From NCBI GenBank assembly GCA_016795155.1, contig JAEUIE010000033.1, positions 1 through 64,000 of the forward strand: DNA of 64,000 nt, read 5' to 3'. Made by a program: the position numbers and the translations under genes. Below the pieces are notes generated by a model. The model saw only the letters and a list, made by a program, of their open reading frames with translations. It did not search any database and was not told the origin of the DNA. Position 1 is the first letter of the stretch. The number at the start of each line of letters is the position of its first letter. This DNA comes from Planctomycetia bacterium. Lineage in GTDB: Bacteria > Planctomycetota > Planctomycetia > Gemmatales > HRBIN36. Below, in pieces: positions 1 to 8,533 of this stretch.

Positions 1-73
1 TCATGCCTCCCTGAAAGTCTGCCAACACCCGCTCACGTAAATCAACCGAGTACGCTTTCATCTGTGACTCCAT
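1..73 (-). CDS. IS630-family transposase, N-terminal start only (cut by window edge)
   Basis: Reading the minus strand from an ATG at 73 gives MESQMKAYSVDLRERVLADF and then runs off the window. A second ATG lies at 61. MKAYSxDLRxRV is the typical opening of the winged-helix N-terminal domain of IS630/Tc1-type DDE transposases; the catalytic domain is outside the window. The element's terminal repeat should lie between 74 and about 130, directly against the broken gene that follows. The call rests on about 24 residues, but the motif is distinctive. Confidence 0.7.
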   Translation of the reverse strand, partial: MESQMKAYSVDLRERVLADFQGGM

Positions 74-130
74 GACATGGACACGTCACAGTATTTCATG
101 TATTACCTGAATGCGCAAGATGGTTTTTGA

Positions 131-601
131 AAATGCTCTAATCAGCTTAAAGAAGAACAGGCAATTTGGCCGAAAGAGACGGATTGTGATCGGCTTGACA
201 GAGTCGAGTCGGCATTACGTGAACGTGGAATTCTGCTATGGCAAGCCTCGCCTTGTTGTGACACATGCACTATAGGTGAACTTTCAGATCGCATTGACGT
301 CATAGAAAGTCGTTCTCCAGGTTTCCGCGAGAGATTGCGTGGGTACACATTCTTTATTGATCAAAATGTGCCTGATTCGTTAGCAGAAAGCACACTCCTA
401 TCGATTTGTTTTGCATATGGTTGGTTTTCGCCTGATAATGAAGAAGTTGAGAATTCGATTTACCAACAGAAGGCGCTTGATATTGCACATGAGGTTTGTG
501 ATTGTCTCCGTGCCGAGGGGTTTGAAATTAACTGGAATGGTGAGTTCACTAAAAAATTCTGCATTAAGCTGATCTGGCAGCGACGGCAGTTACTTGTTTG
601 A
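131..601 (+). pseudogene. DUF6891-like protein, 5' end missing
   Basis: The frame is open from just after a stop at 128-130 to 601 and has no ATG or GTG; the only possible start is a TTG at 335. Residues encoded upstream of that TTG still look like the family: a CCDTC cysteine cluster near 263-275, followed by GYTFFIDQ, an AYGWF segment and a C-terminal NWNGEFTKK segment. This order fits DUF6891 proteins, whose function is unknown. Because conserved sequence continues to the IS630 edge, I read it as a gene cut by the insertion, with its N-terminus lost or lying beyond the element. A shortened protein from the TTG cannot be excluded. Confidence 0.6.
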
Positions 602-770
602 AAGCATTTCCGTTAGCCCTTCTGTTCGTGGGCTTGTTCCAAGTTGCAATTATTCCGAAAGTAATGTTACTGACATCTTGATGAACTTTACTGTCATTGA
701 AATGACATAGCTATGTCGCAATCGCCAGCTGCAATTGTAGCCGTACCCAGCATCTTGTTACATTCGTTAC

Positions 771-1040
771 ATGATTGCACCACATACCACTCCTAATGTT
801 GAAATGTCCAGCCGGTTATTGCGGGCCCATGGATTCTGGCCTGAAGATACGCTGTGTTGGAGCAAATCAGGCCGCACGCAGGATGCCATTGCCGAGCTGG
901 ATGCCGCCCGTTCCAGACTGCATCTCATGGTGTATAACTCGTGTGAAGATCATCTCATCCTGGAAGCGAATGTCGATCTGGATGAAATCAACGAACCGAT
1001 GCTGGATAAGGTGATCAGTAATTTTGATCTGACTCGGTGA
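771..1040 (+). CDS. small hypothetical protein (89 aa)
   Basis: The protein is acidic and soluble, without signal peptide or membrane segment. It contains an RAHGFWPEDTLCW segment and a C-terminal DLDEINEPMLDKVISNFDL helix-like stretch. I do not recognise the family. The ATG at 771 has no clear Shine-Dalgarno sequence. The reading frame has a more natural amino-acid composition than the overlapping frame that starts at 775, which is rich in Cys, Trp and Met and looks like a shadow. It lies convergent to the suf operon and ends 25 nt from the sufSE stop. Confidence 0.5.
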   Translation: MIAPHTTPNVEMSSRLLRAHGFWPEDTLCWSKSGRTQDAIAELDAARSRLHLMVYNSCEDHLILEANVDLDEINEPMLDKVISNFDLTR

Positions 1041-1065
1041 AGATTACGAATTCCCAATAATGCAA

Positions 1066-2838
1066 CTAACACTTCACACAACCCACGCAGGCTGATTCGA
1101 TGGCCTGGGCGAGGGATTTGATGCGTTGGATCATGCTGGCCAGGCCATTGCGGCGGGTGAGGGCGAGGTGTTTGTCGAGACCCAGCTTTTCCAGGAAGCC
1201 ATCGATGTCAAAGACTAGAATGGCCGAAGCCTTCTGACCGGCGAAGAGGCGTTGCAGGATGGCAATCAATCCTTTGACGATGTCGGCATCGCTTTCCGCG
1301 ATGAAATCGAGGGTATCCATTGTGCCTGGTCGCTTGCGGGCCGAGAGGTAGACGGTGCTTTGGCAGCCATGCACCCGATTCGCCTCGATGCGTTCACTCT
1401 CCGGGAAAGCAGGTAGCTTGTTTCCCAGGTCAATGATGTACTGGTAACGATCGGCCCAGTCATCCAGAAACGAAAATTCATCGATCAACTGCTCTGCAGC
1501 AGTTTCGGGGGATGTGGCACTGGCTTCGGGAAAGTTGAAGTCATTTCCCATTTGTAGAGAGATGGCAGGTTGACTGGATCGTTCCTGGCGAAGTGTCTTC
1601 AGCGATTCCACAAGTACATCGATATCGTGCGATGTGTTATACACCCCCAGGCTGGCACGGATAGTCGCATTGATGCCGAGTCTGTCCATCAAAGGCATAC
1701 AGCAATGGTGGCCAGTGCGAACGGCGATACCATCGACATCGAGTCGCAGCCCGACATCGTAAGCAGCCTGGTAAGGATTTTCCAGCACGAAGGAGATGCA
1801 GCCTGATTGGTGTTTCGCTTGACCAATGATCCGCAGGCCGGGCACTTCGTGCAGTCGCCTTTCGAGATACTTCAGCAGTACCTCTTCGTGTCGGGCGACC
1901 TTGTCCAAGCCTTGTTTCTGCAGGTAATCGATGGCGGTACCCAGCCCCACTGCACCGGCAATGTGAGGCGTGCCCGCTTCAAACTTGTTAGGCAAGTCGG
2001 CATAGGTTGTCTTGGCGAAGGTGACCTGGCGGATCATATCGCCACCACCCTGATAAGGTGGCATCTCCTCCAGCCAGGCACGTTTACCGTAAAGCACGCC
2101 GATACCGGTGGGGCCATAGAGCTTGTGGCCTGAGAAGGCATAGAAATCGACATCGAGCGACTGCACATCGGTGGGGTGATGGGCTACCCACTGAGCACCA
2201 TCGACCAGCACCACTGCTCCAACTCCGTGAGCCAGTTTCGTGATGTGGGCAATGTCAATCACACTGCCCAAGGCATTGGAAAGATGTGTCACAGCCACGA
2301 TGCGAGTGCGGGGCGACAGCAGTTTGCGATATTCATCCAGAATCAACTCGCCCGCATCATTGATGGGGATGACTTTCAGCACCGCACCATACTGTTCGCA
2401 GGCCAACTGCCAGGGGACAATGTTCGAGTGATGTTCCAGCGTGGAAACAATGATCTCATCGCCAGGCTTGAGCAAAAGCCTACCCAGGGATGAAGCCACC
2501 AGATTGATGCTTTCGGTGGTGCCGCGGGTGAAGATGATCTCACAGGATTCTTTGGCGTTCAGAAAGCGGGCGACTTTCTCGCGGGCCTGTTCGTAGAGTG
2601 CGGTCGCTTCCACGCTGAGTTCGTAGTTGCCTCGATGAATGTTGGCGTGGTGCTTTTCGTAGTAATCGCCGACCGCATCAATCACCACTTGCGGCTTCTG
2701 GGTGGAAGCGCCGCTATCGAGATAGACCAACGGTCTGCCCCGCATGGGTTGCTCAAAAATCGGGAAATCGCCACGAACATTCAGCAAGCCTGGCGGCGCT
2801 GCTATGGTATCGCGTTTCGATTTCAGCGAAGCGGACAT
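1066..2838 (-). CDS. sufS: SufS cysteine desulfurase fused to SufE sulfur acceptor
   Basis: This 590-residue protein joins two steps of sulfur mobilisation. Residues 20-415 form a class V PLP-dependent cysteine desulfurase: the PLP lysine is K239 in SGHKLYGP, preceded by VDGAQ, and the persulfide cysteine is C379 in RTGHHCC. Residues 440-575 form a SufE domain with acceptor cysteine C492 in HGCQSTVYL. Fusion would keep donor and acceptor in one chain. The tail ends in CVGCVKC, three extra cysteines not expected in SufE. It is the last gene of the suf operon and starts 8 nt after the sufD stop. The desulfurase and SufE assignments are strong; the role of the cysteine tail is unknown. Confidence 0.95.
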   Translation of the reverse strand: MSASLKSKRDTIAAPPGLLNVRGDFPIFEQPMRGRPLVYLDSGASTQKPQVVIDAVGDYYEKHHANIHRGNYELSVEATALYEQAREKVARFLNAKESCEIIFTRGTTESINLVASSLGRLLLKPGDEIIVSTLEHHSNIVPWQLACEQYGAVLKVIPINDAGELILDEYRKLLSPRTRIVAVTHLSNALGSVIDIAHITKLAHGVGAVVLVDGAQWVAHHPTDVQSLDVDFYAFSGHKLYGPTGIGVLYGKRAWLEEMPPYQGGGDMIRQVTFAKTTYADLPNKFEAGTPHIAGAVGLGTAIDYLQKQGLDKVARHEEVLLKYLERRLHEVPGLRIIGQAKHQSGCISFVLENPYQAAYDVGLRLDVDGIAVRTGHHCCMPLMDRLGINATIRASLGVYNTSHDIDVLVESLKTLRQERSSQPAISLQMGNDFNFPEASATSPETAAEQLIDEFSFLDDWADRYQYIIDLGNKLPAFPESERIEANRVHGCQSTVYLSARKRPGTMDTLDFIAESDADIVKGLIAILQRLFAGQKASAILVFDIDGFLEKLGLDKHLALTRRNGLASMIQRIKSLAQAIESACVGCVKC

Positions 2839-2845
2839 GAAAACG

Positions 2846-4168
2846 TTACTCCGAAACGCTGGTGTTCAGAAACCGATGTTCCAGTTCTTCCCGCAGTGCC
2901 GGGATATTCACCCGGCTGATCAGTTCATTGGCAAAGGCAAAGGTCAGCATGGTTTCCGCTTCGGGAACGCTGATGCCTCGTGAACGGAGATAAAAAAGCA
3001 TGTCCGCATCGAGCTGCCCGACGGTGGCACCGTGCGTGCACTTGACATCATCAGCAAAAATTTCGAGCTGAGGCTTGGTATCGATGGTGGCATCAGGGGA
3101 TAGCAGCAGCGTCTGGTTGGTCTGCTTGGCATCAGTCTTCTGGGCATCCTGCCTGACGAAAATCTTTCCGTTGAAAACGCCTTTGCCCTTGTCCGCGATG
3201 ATACCCTTGTAGATTTCATGACTGTTGCAGTGGGGCATAGCATGATCGATGGTGGTGTGGTTATCGATCAGCCTGCTGGCATCGGCGGTATAGAGGCCGT
3301 TGAGCGTGGTCTCGCAGTTCTCCGCGGTGAGGTTGGCGAAGAGATCGTTTCGCACCAGGTCGCCACCATGCGTGAAGGCATGCGAGCGGAAGTTGCTGCC
3401 CCGGCATTGCCGGGTCTGCTGGGTGAGGAAATGGAAACTGGTGGTGGCGACATCGTTGACACGGTAATGATCAATGCGGGCTTCCACGCAGAGAACAAAT
3501 TCGCTGACTGCAACTGTCAGATCGGGTTTTTCACCAGCGGAATGATGCGTTTCGATGATGGTCGCCTGGCTGTGTTTGTCAGCCAGCACCAGGATACGGG
3601 GAAATGCCATCACGCCCCGGCCTGATTCCTGGAAGATCAGGTGGATGGGCTGTTCAATAACACACTCTCGCGAGAGGTGGATGAAGACGCCATCCTGCAG
3701 AAATGCGGTGCCCAGGGCAGCAAAGACCCGATCATCGAAGGTAGCGTGACGTGCCAAGTGGTTTTCAACCAGTTCAGCTTTACTGGTGAGAGCATCATTG
3801 AGACTGAGAATAGTGCAACCAGCGGGCAGCCCCTCTAGCTGTGACAGTTCCGGCCGGAAGAAGCCATCGGTGCAGACGACCCGAATAGTGTTGGGGATGG
3901 CAAAGGGGTCAGTCAGCGGTTCAGATTGATTTTTGGCGAGCGGGAAAGTGTGCTGGTACAGCTTGTTCAACGGCGTGAATCGCCATTCCTCATCTTTGCT
4001 GCCCGGAAAGCCGAGTTCATCGAAGCGGGCAATCGCACTGCTTCGCAGCCGACGCAGGAATGGTGTATCGGTGTCGGCGACGGATTTTTCGAACGTTTCA
4101 AACGCACTCAGCATCTGGCTTTTCAATGCCAATTGTTCACTTGATGCTTTCTGTTTTGCGATGCTCAT
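2846..4168 (-). CDS. sufD: Fe-S cluster assembly scaffold protein SufD
   Basis: At 440 residues this has the usual SufD length. The N-terminal half contains the KDEEWRFTPL segment, and the C-terminal beta-helix carries SHEIYKGII, then KCTHGATVGQLDADMLFYLRSRG with the conserved histidine in CTHG. SufD pairs with SufB and SufC in the SufBC2D scaffold that assembles clusters in the cytoplasm. It lies between sufC and sufSE on the same strand. A polypyrimidine/polypurine hairpin repeat separates it from sufC (see 4203-4245), so expression within the operon may be stepped down there. Confidence 0.95.
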   Translation of the reverse strand: MSIAKQKASSEQLALKSQMLSAFETFEKSVADTDTPFLRRLRSSAIARFDELGFPGSKDEEWRFTPLNKLYQHTFPLAKNQSEPLTDPFAIPNTIRVVCTDGFFRPELSQLEGLPAGCTILSLNDALTSKAELVENHLARHATFDDRVFAALGTAFLQDGVFIHLSRECVIEQPIHLIFQESGRGVMAFPRILVLADKHSQATIIETHHSAGEKPDLTVAVSEFVLCVEARIDHYRVNDVATTSFHFLTQQTRQCRGSNFRSHAFTHGGDLVRNDLFANLTAENCETTLNGLYTADASRLIDNHTTIDHAMPHCNSHEIYKGIIADKGKGVFNGKIFVRQDAQKTDAKQTNQTLLLSPDATIDTKPQLEIFADDVKCTHGATVGQLDADMLFYLRSRGISVPEAETMLTFAFANELISRVNIPALREELEHRFLNTSVSE

Positions 4169-4202
4169 TATTGTCTCGTATTCAAAATGTGCCTGACTAG
4201 AA

Positions 4203-4245
4203 GAACCCCCTCACCCCCAACCCCTCTCCCTCCAGGGGAGAGGGG
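4203..4245. repeat. CCCCTCTCCC/GGGGAGAGGGG hairpin repeat
   Basis: An intergenic hairpin with arms CCCCTCTCCC (4220-4229) and GGGGAGAGGGG (4234-4244), preceded by CCCCCTCACCCCCAA. Similar C/G-tract hairpins occur at 31522-31542 and, degenerate, near 29990 and 46741. It lies between sufC and sufD and lacks a T-tract, so it looks more like a dispersed element or RNA-stability hairpin than an intrinsic terminator. Confidence 0.6.
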
Positions 4246-4249
4246 AGAA

Positions 4250-5017
4250 TCAGGCTTTCACCAGTTGTTTTTTCAGATCAGCTTTGATGCCATCGTAGCC
4301 CTTGGATTCGAGTTCCAGGGCAAGTTCCTTGCCACCCGATTTGACGATGCGGCCATCCACCAGCACGTGCACAAAATCGGGCACGATGTAGTTCAGTAAA
4401 CGCTGATAGTGCGTAATGACCACGAAGGCACGATTATCGTTGCGAAGGGCATTGACGCCTTCTGACACCACTTTGAGGGCATCGATATCAAGGCCTGAAT
4501 CGGTTTCATCAAGGATGGCCAGCTTAGGGTCGAGCACTGCCATCTGAAAAATTTCGTTGCGTTTCTTCTCGCCGCCGGAGAAACCTTCGTTCACTGGCCG
4601 CTTGAGCAGTTCTTCGCTCATGTGGATGAGCTTGAGCTTCTCACGCACCAGTTTCATGAACTGGGATGCATCGAGTTCAGGCAACCCTTGGTACTTGCGT
4701 TTGGCATTGAGGGCGGCACGCAGGAAGTAGGTGTTGCCTACGCCGGGAATTTCCACCGGGTACTGGAAAGCCAGGAACAGCCCTTCGCATGCCCGTTCTT
4801 CTGGGTCGAGTTCGAGCAGGTCTTTGCCGTTGAAGGTGACGGAACCTTCGGTGACTTCGAAGGCTTCTTTGCCTGCGAGCACGCCGGCAAGAGTGCTTTT
4901 GCCTGAGCCGTTTGGCCCCATGATGGCATGCACTTCGCCCGGCCTGACTTCGAGAGTCAGGCCTTTCAGGATTTCCTTATCTTCAACACGGGCATGGAGG
5001 TTTTCGATGGTGAGCAT
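4250..5017 (-). CDS. sufC: Fe-S cluster assembly ATPase SufC
   Basis: ABC-type ATPase of the SufBC2D complex, 255 residues from the ATG at 5017. The open frame continues upstream to 5098, but the extra 27 residues do not resemble the family, whereas MLTIENLHARVEDKEIL is the normal SufC start. Motifs visible: Walker A GPNGSGKST, the Q-loop in LAFQYPVEIPG, signature FSGGEKKRNE, Walker B LAILDETDSGLD and the H-loop in ITHYQ. SufC lacks a transmembrane domain and acts in the cytoplasm. It follows the small membrane gene 5176-5424 and precedes sufD. Confidence 0.95.
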   Translation of the reverse strand: MLTIENLHARVEDKEILKGLTLEVRPGEVHAIMGPNGSGKSTLAGVLAGKEAFEVTEGSVTFNGKDLLELDPEERACEGLFLAFQYPVEIPGVGNTYFLRAALNAKRKYQGLPELDASQFMKLVREKLKLIHMSEELLKRPVNEGFSGGEKKRNEIFQMAVLDPKLAILDETDSGLDIDALKVVSEGVNALRNDNRAFVVITHYQRLLNYIVPDFVHVLVDGRIVKSGGKELALELESKGYDGIKADLKKQLVKA

Positions 5018-5175
5018 TGTCTTGTCTTCAGATAGATTTCGAGATGAATTGGACGATTGCACGATGCGATCATCCGGTTGAAATTCACAGGCATACATTC
5101 ATGCTGTTTTGTTTAGCACCACTGTGCTTATTGATGGCAAATGTGGAACCAGGTGTTTTCCTTCATGTCGTACCT

Positions 5176-5424
5176 TCAATCATCAATCGTCTCGCCGTCC
5201 ATGGCAGAGCGGATGTCGAAGTACAGGCCGAGTGCTGCTCCGAATATCAGGCCGGCCAGCATTCCAGTCTCCACGTCGCCTCCCCACTGGACAAGCAGAA
5301 CGAGGAGGCCGACAAGAATCGTCCCCGTAATACTCCACTGGATAGTGCAAGGGAACAGCCGCCAGAGAGCTGATATCCATCGCCGGTACCATGGTGGCAG
5401 AGGAGGCAACTCCGACTGGTTCAA
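5176..5424 (-). CDS. small membrane protein embedded in the suf operon
   Basis: The frame encodes about 82 residues from a TTG at 5424. After a Pro-rich, Trp-containing N-terminus there are two hydrophobic segments, roughly residues 28-46 and 53-70 (GTILVGLLVLLVQWG and GMLAGLIFGAALGLYFD). The C-terminus is acidic. The frame stays open for about 50 codons upstream without ATG, GTG or TTG, and this part is hydrophilic (contains YLHDFDDEPRNDQQAD), so the start is uncertain and a rare start codon or frameshift is possible. I do not recognise the family. Its position between sufB and sufC, same strand, suggests cotranscription; any role in Fe-S assembly is inference. Confidence 0.6.
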   Translation of the reverse strand: MNQSELPPLPPWYRRWISALWRLFPCTIQWSITGTILVGLLVLLVQWGGDVETGMLAGLIFGAALGLYFDIRSAMDGETIDD

Positions 5425-5579
5425 CGGATACTGTGTAATGCTTGCTAATCGTTCGGTTCCTTTCTCGTGATCGGCTTGCTGATCATTCCGAGGTTCGTCA
5501 TCAAAGTCATGAAGGTATCGTTCGCTAATGTATAGATGAACCTCAGCATTATTTGCTGCATGAGCTAGTCATCTACTCA

Positions 5580-7019
5580 TCACCCCACGCTTCCTTCCAG
5601 GCTGATGCCCAGCAGCTTCTGGGCTTCCACTGCAAACTCCATAGGCAGCTCTTTGAACACTTCCTTGCAGAAGCCGTTCACGATCATGCTGACCGCATCT
5701 TCGCTGCTGATGCCGCGCTGGTTGCAATAGAAGATCTGGTCTTCGCCAATCTTGCTGGTGCTTGCTTCGTGTTCCACCTGGGCTGTTGGGTTTTTCACCT
5801 CGATATACGGGAACGTGTGTGCTCCGCAGCGGTCGCCCAGCAGCATTGAATCGCACTGCGAATAGTTGCGGGCATTGTCAGCACCTTTGTTGATCTTCAC
5901 CAGGCCACGGTAGGTATTCTGGCCGTTGCCTGCCGAGATGCCTTTACTGACAATGGTGCTGCTGGTGTTCTTGCCCAGATGTACCATCTTGGTGCCGGTA
6001 TCGGCCTGTTGTTTCGCTTTGGTCAAAGCTACCGAATAAAACTCGCCCACTGAATCGTTACCTTGCAGAATCACGCTTGGGTATTTCCAAGTGATAGCTG
6101 AGCCGGTTTCCACCTGCGTCCAACTGATCTTGGAAGCGAACCCTTTGCAGATGCCCCGCTTGGTGACAAAGTTGTAAATGCCCCCTTTTCCCTCTTCATC
6201 GCCGGGGTACCAGTTCTGAACGGTGCTGTACTTGATTTGTGCTTTGTCACCTACTGCAATCAGTTCCACCACCGCAGCATGCAACTGGTTTTCATCACGC
6301 ATCGGAGCGGTGCAGCCTTCCAGGTAGCTGACGTAGGCACCTTCTTCAGCAATGATGAGCGTCCGTTCAAACTGGCCGGTGCCTGCCGCATTGATGCGGA
6401 AGTAGGTGCTCAGTTCCATCGGGCAGCGGACACCCTTGGGGATGTAAACGAAGCTGCCATCGGAAAAGACCGCGGAGTTCAGCGCTGCGAAGTAGTTGTC
6501 GTTGGCAGGCACCACCGAGCCCATGTACTTCTCGACCAGTTCCGGGTGATGCTGAATCGCTTCGCTGAACGAACAGAAGATAATCCCCTTGCTGGCCAGT
6601 TCTTTCTGGAACGTGGTCTTTACCGAAACACTGTCGAAAACCGCATCGACCGCGACATTGCTGTTGCCTGTCAGCCTTTCTTTTTCTTCGAGCGAGATGC
6701 CCAGCTTTTCAAAGACCTTGTCGAGTTCCTGTTTGTCTACCTTCAAACTCGGCGCGGAATAGTAGCTCAACGACTGATAATCGATTGGACCGATCTTGAG
6801 GTTAGGCCACCAGCGAGGCTCTTCCATTTTGAGCCAGTTGCGAAACGCTTTCAGACGGAACTCGAGCATGAATGCTGGTTCGTTCTTCTTCCGCGAGATC
6901 AGGCGGATCGTGTCTTCCGTCAAACCGGGTGGAATCTGGTCAGCTTCTATTTCGGAATAGAAGCCTTCCGCATATTCGCGGCTCGCGAGTTCTTGCAATG
7001 TCTGCGTATCAGTAGGCAT
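5580..7019 (-). CDS. sufB: Fe-S cluster assembly scaffold protein SufB
   Basis: At 479 residues this is a full-length SufB. It has the N-terminal [18 protein letters not shown] segment and the LKMEEPRWW motif. The C-terminal beta-helix reads [23 protein letters not shown], with the conserved cysteine of QCDSM, then [13 protein letters not shown]. SufB holds the nascent cluster in the SufBC2D scaffold. It starts 11 nt downstream of the Rrf2 regulator stop, so the two are probably one transcript. The gene is uninterrupted. Confidence 0.97.
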   Translation of the reverse strand: MPTDTQTLQELASREYAEGFYSEIEADQIPPGLTEDTIRLISRKKNEPAFMLEFRLKAFRNWLKMEEPRWWPNLKIGPIDYQSLSYYSAPSLKVDKQELDKVFEKLGISLEEKERLTGNSNVAVDAVFDSVSVKTTFQKELASKGIIFCSFSEAIQHHPELVEKYMGSVVPANDNYFAALNSAVFSDGSFVYIPKGVRCPMELSTYFRINAAGTGQFERTLIIAEEGAYVSYLEGCTAPMRDENQLHAAVVELIAVGDKAQIKYSTVQNWYPGDEEGKGGIYNFVTKRGICKGFASKISWTQVETGSAITWKYPSVILQGNDSVGEFYSVALTKAKQQADTGTKMVHLGKNTSSTIVSKGISAGNGQNTYRGLVKINKGADNARNYSQCDSMLLGDRCGAHTFPYIEVKNPTAQVEHEASTSKIGEDQIFYCNQRGISSEDAVSMIVNGFCKEVFKELPMEFAVEAQKLLGISLEGSVG

Positions 7020-7030
7020 ACAGATCCTGG

Positions 7031-7603
7031 CTAAGTTGTTTCAGATGAATGCACCGATACTGTATTTTTCATCGGTACACGGATGTTCAGATTCATCACA
7101 GCAGGCCGTGGGCGACTCTCATCGCCTCGGCTACCTATGGGCATCGCCAAACGCTGCTGCACCATCGTTGCCCAGTGCGTCTTGTCATCGAGCAGATCGG
7201 CCAGCGTCAGGCCATCAAGAATATGCTGCATGCAACTTTCCAGCGTTTGCCAGAGCGAACGCAGGTTGCACGAAGAATGATGGACACAAGTACCTTCGGT
7301 TTCAGTACCTGCATGCTTCTGGCAATACTCGCTTTCTTCAAAGAGCCTTTCGCCAATCGCCAGCAGCACGGTTCCCAGGCCCAGTTCATGAGGAGGCTTG
7401 GCGAGTTTGTACCCACCCGACCGCCCCAGGGTGCTGTCGATGAACCCCACCTGTCGAAGCAGGCTGAGCATCTTGGCAGCATAAGGGGTGGAAAGCCCTT
7501 CGCGCTCAGCAATCTCGGCAATGCTCAGGCTGTTCTTTTCCCCCGCCCGGGCAATCTGCAACAGGCAACGCAATCCATATTCTTCTTGAGCTGTGATTTT
7601 CAT
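7031..7603 (-). CDS. Rrf2-family Fe-S-responsive regulator of the suf operon
   Basis: The 190-residue protein has a winged helix-turn-helix (residues 5-65, opening [15 protein letters not shown] and containing [21 protein letters not shown]). C94, C106 and C112 follow in the spacing of IscR/SufR-type cluster ligands, with C124 downstream. Rrf2 regulators of this kind sense cluster status and repress the genes next to them. It is the first gene of the suf operon, and dyads in its upstream region (7620-7671) are candidate operators, which suggests autoregulation. The C-terminal 50 residues beyond the usual IscR length are Arg-rich and unassigned. Confidence 0.9.
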   Translation of the reverse strand: MKITAQEEYGLRCLLQIARAGEKNSLSIAEIAEREGLSTPYAAKMLSLLRQVGFIDSTLGRSGGYKLAKPPHELGLGTVLLAIGERLFEESEYCQKHAGTETEGTCVHHSSCNLRSLWQTLESCMQHILDGLTLADLLDDKTHWATMVQQRLAMPIGSRGDESRPRPAVMNLNIRVPMKNTVSVHSSETT

Positions 7604-7619
7604 GATGCTGCTGGCATTC

Positions 7620-7671
7620 TAGACTCGTCTCTGCAATAGTCTACAGATAAGTGAATGATTTAAGTGCTTAT
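7620..7671 (-). promoter_or_regulatory. candidate Rrf2 operator dyads upstream of the suf operon
   Basis: Two dyads lie within 70 nt of the regulator start. TAGACT (7620-7625) pairs with AGTCTA (7638-7643), and ATAAG (7647-7651) pairs with CTTAT (7667-7671). A 25-bp footprint with outer ATA/TAT-type half sites is what IscR-like proteins bind, so the second dyad is the better candidate. No convincing -35/-10 pair could be fixed. The assignment is inference from position and symmetry. Confidence 0.35.
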
Positions 7672-7692
7672 GGGGCATTTAGATAAGGAAAT

Positions 7693-7719
7693 TTTTATTG
7701 AGACGAAGTCTCAATAAAA
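7693..7719. terminator. 12-bp perfect hairpin, terminator-like
   Basis: TTTTATTGAGAC (7693-7704) is followed by GAA and its exact reverse complement (7708-7719). The stem ends in A/T tracts on both sides, as in a bidirectional intrinsic terminator. It lies between divergent genes, where no transcript obviously needs to end, so it may insulate the suf promoter, mark the remnant of a lost gene or be a regulatory hairpin. Confidence 0.5.
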
Positions 7720-7851
7720 GTGGTTGCGATTACATTGGCATACCAAGGAGAAATTGTTTGACTTGGATAGAGTAAGCAATGAGTATGGCGAAGTGATTGT
7801 GCAGCGAAGTTACTGCGTTATTCAATATAGGCTTGGCTTCGGAGGCGATGG

Positions 7852-8313
7852 GTGGCTTCGGGCTTTTTGGTACTATCCGACGGTCGGTGTTTCGCCCGTA
7901 GGTGGTCGGCTTACGATGCTGTCCTCCACGTGGTGGCGGAGCATCTTGACGCCTCGACATCAGCGAGAGAACTGCGTGACTGGCTGCTGGCCCAGTTACC
8001 GGGACCCGAAGATGAGGAGCACGTCGGGTTCGGCCCCTGGTTTCGCAAGTCCGACCAGCAATTGGTTGAGCGGTTCTTGGACTTGCGTGAGTTCACGTCC
8101 GAGAATCAACGGCTGTTCCATCAGGCGGCGCGGCGGGCCGGTGAGCATACACAATCGGTCGAGAGCGAGGGCTGGCCAGATTGGCTCCGCAACTGCCTTG
8201 AGGACTTGGCGGCTAGAGCGGATAACGGTGAGCCGCCGCTGAGCAGGTCGGAGTGGCGCGAGGTCGTGTCTTCCCGGGGCCGGCACATCGGACCGGGTTG
8301 GCAAAAGTCCTAA
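7852..8313 (+). CDS. hypothetical protein, G+C-rich (153 aa)
   Basis: Start is GTG at 7852, chosen because a GGAGG sits 8 nt upstream and the N-terminus reads MASGFLVLSDGRCFARRWSAYD. The protein is soluble and contains LRDWLLAQLPGPEDEEHVGFGPWFRK and a Trp/Arg-rich C-terminus. I do not recognise the domain. Its base composition and codon use are visibly richer in G+C than the neighbouring genes, which hints at acquisition from a higher-G+C relative. The adjacent repeat cluster at 8329-8533 fits a recombination-prone spot. Confidence 0.65.
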   Translation: MASGFLVLSDGRCFARRWSAYDAVLHVVAEHLDASTSARELRDWLLAQLPGPEDEEHVGFGPWFRKSDQQLVERFLDLREFTSENQRLFHQAARRAGEHTQSVESEGWPDWLRNCLEDLAARADNGEPPLSRSEWREVVSSRGRHIGPGWQKS

Positions 8314-8328
8314 CCTTGAACAGCTTGG

Positions 8329-8533
8329 GTGCCATGCTCACCCCCAAGGTGAACTTGGTAAGTGTGATTTGACACGGTATCCAAATTCACCATGCCCGCC
8401 TTGAGGGCGGGCATGGCACTTTGGCCTGTGAACCGTGGCCGGGTGCCCTGGTTTGGTCGTACTCGACCTAACCAGGACGGAACCATCCTGTACCCCGGCA
8501 TCGTTAGCCGGAGTACCGGCAAACGATGGCAAC
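8329..8533. repeat. hairpin array including a double-hairpin TACT/AGTA repeat
   Basis: Several stems lie in 200 nt without a gene. GTGCCATGC (8329-8337) pairs with GCATGGCAC (8411-8419). Inside that, CCAAG/CTTGG (8344-8358) and CCATGCCCGCC (8390-8400)/GGCGGGCATGG (8406-8416) form local hairpins. Then come CCTGGTTTGGTCG (8447-8459), loop TACT and CGACCTAACCAGG (8464-8476), and GGCATCGTTAGCCGG (8497-8511), loop AGTA and CCGGCAAACGATGGC (8516-8530). The last two hairpins repeat the architecture seen at 59381-59484, including the internal mismatches. Confidence 0.75.

Noticed and set aside
142-348. Minus-strand open frame of 68 codons opposite the truncated DUF6891 gene
   Set aside because: Ser/Arg-rich shadow of the plus-strand family-like frame.
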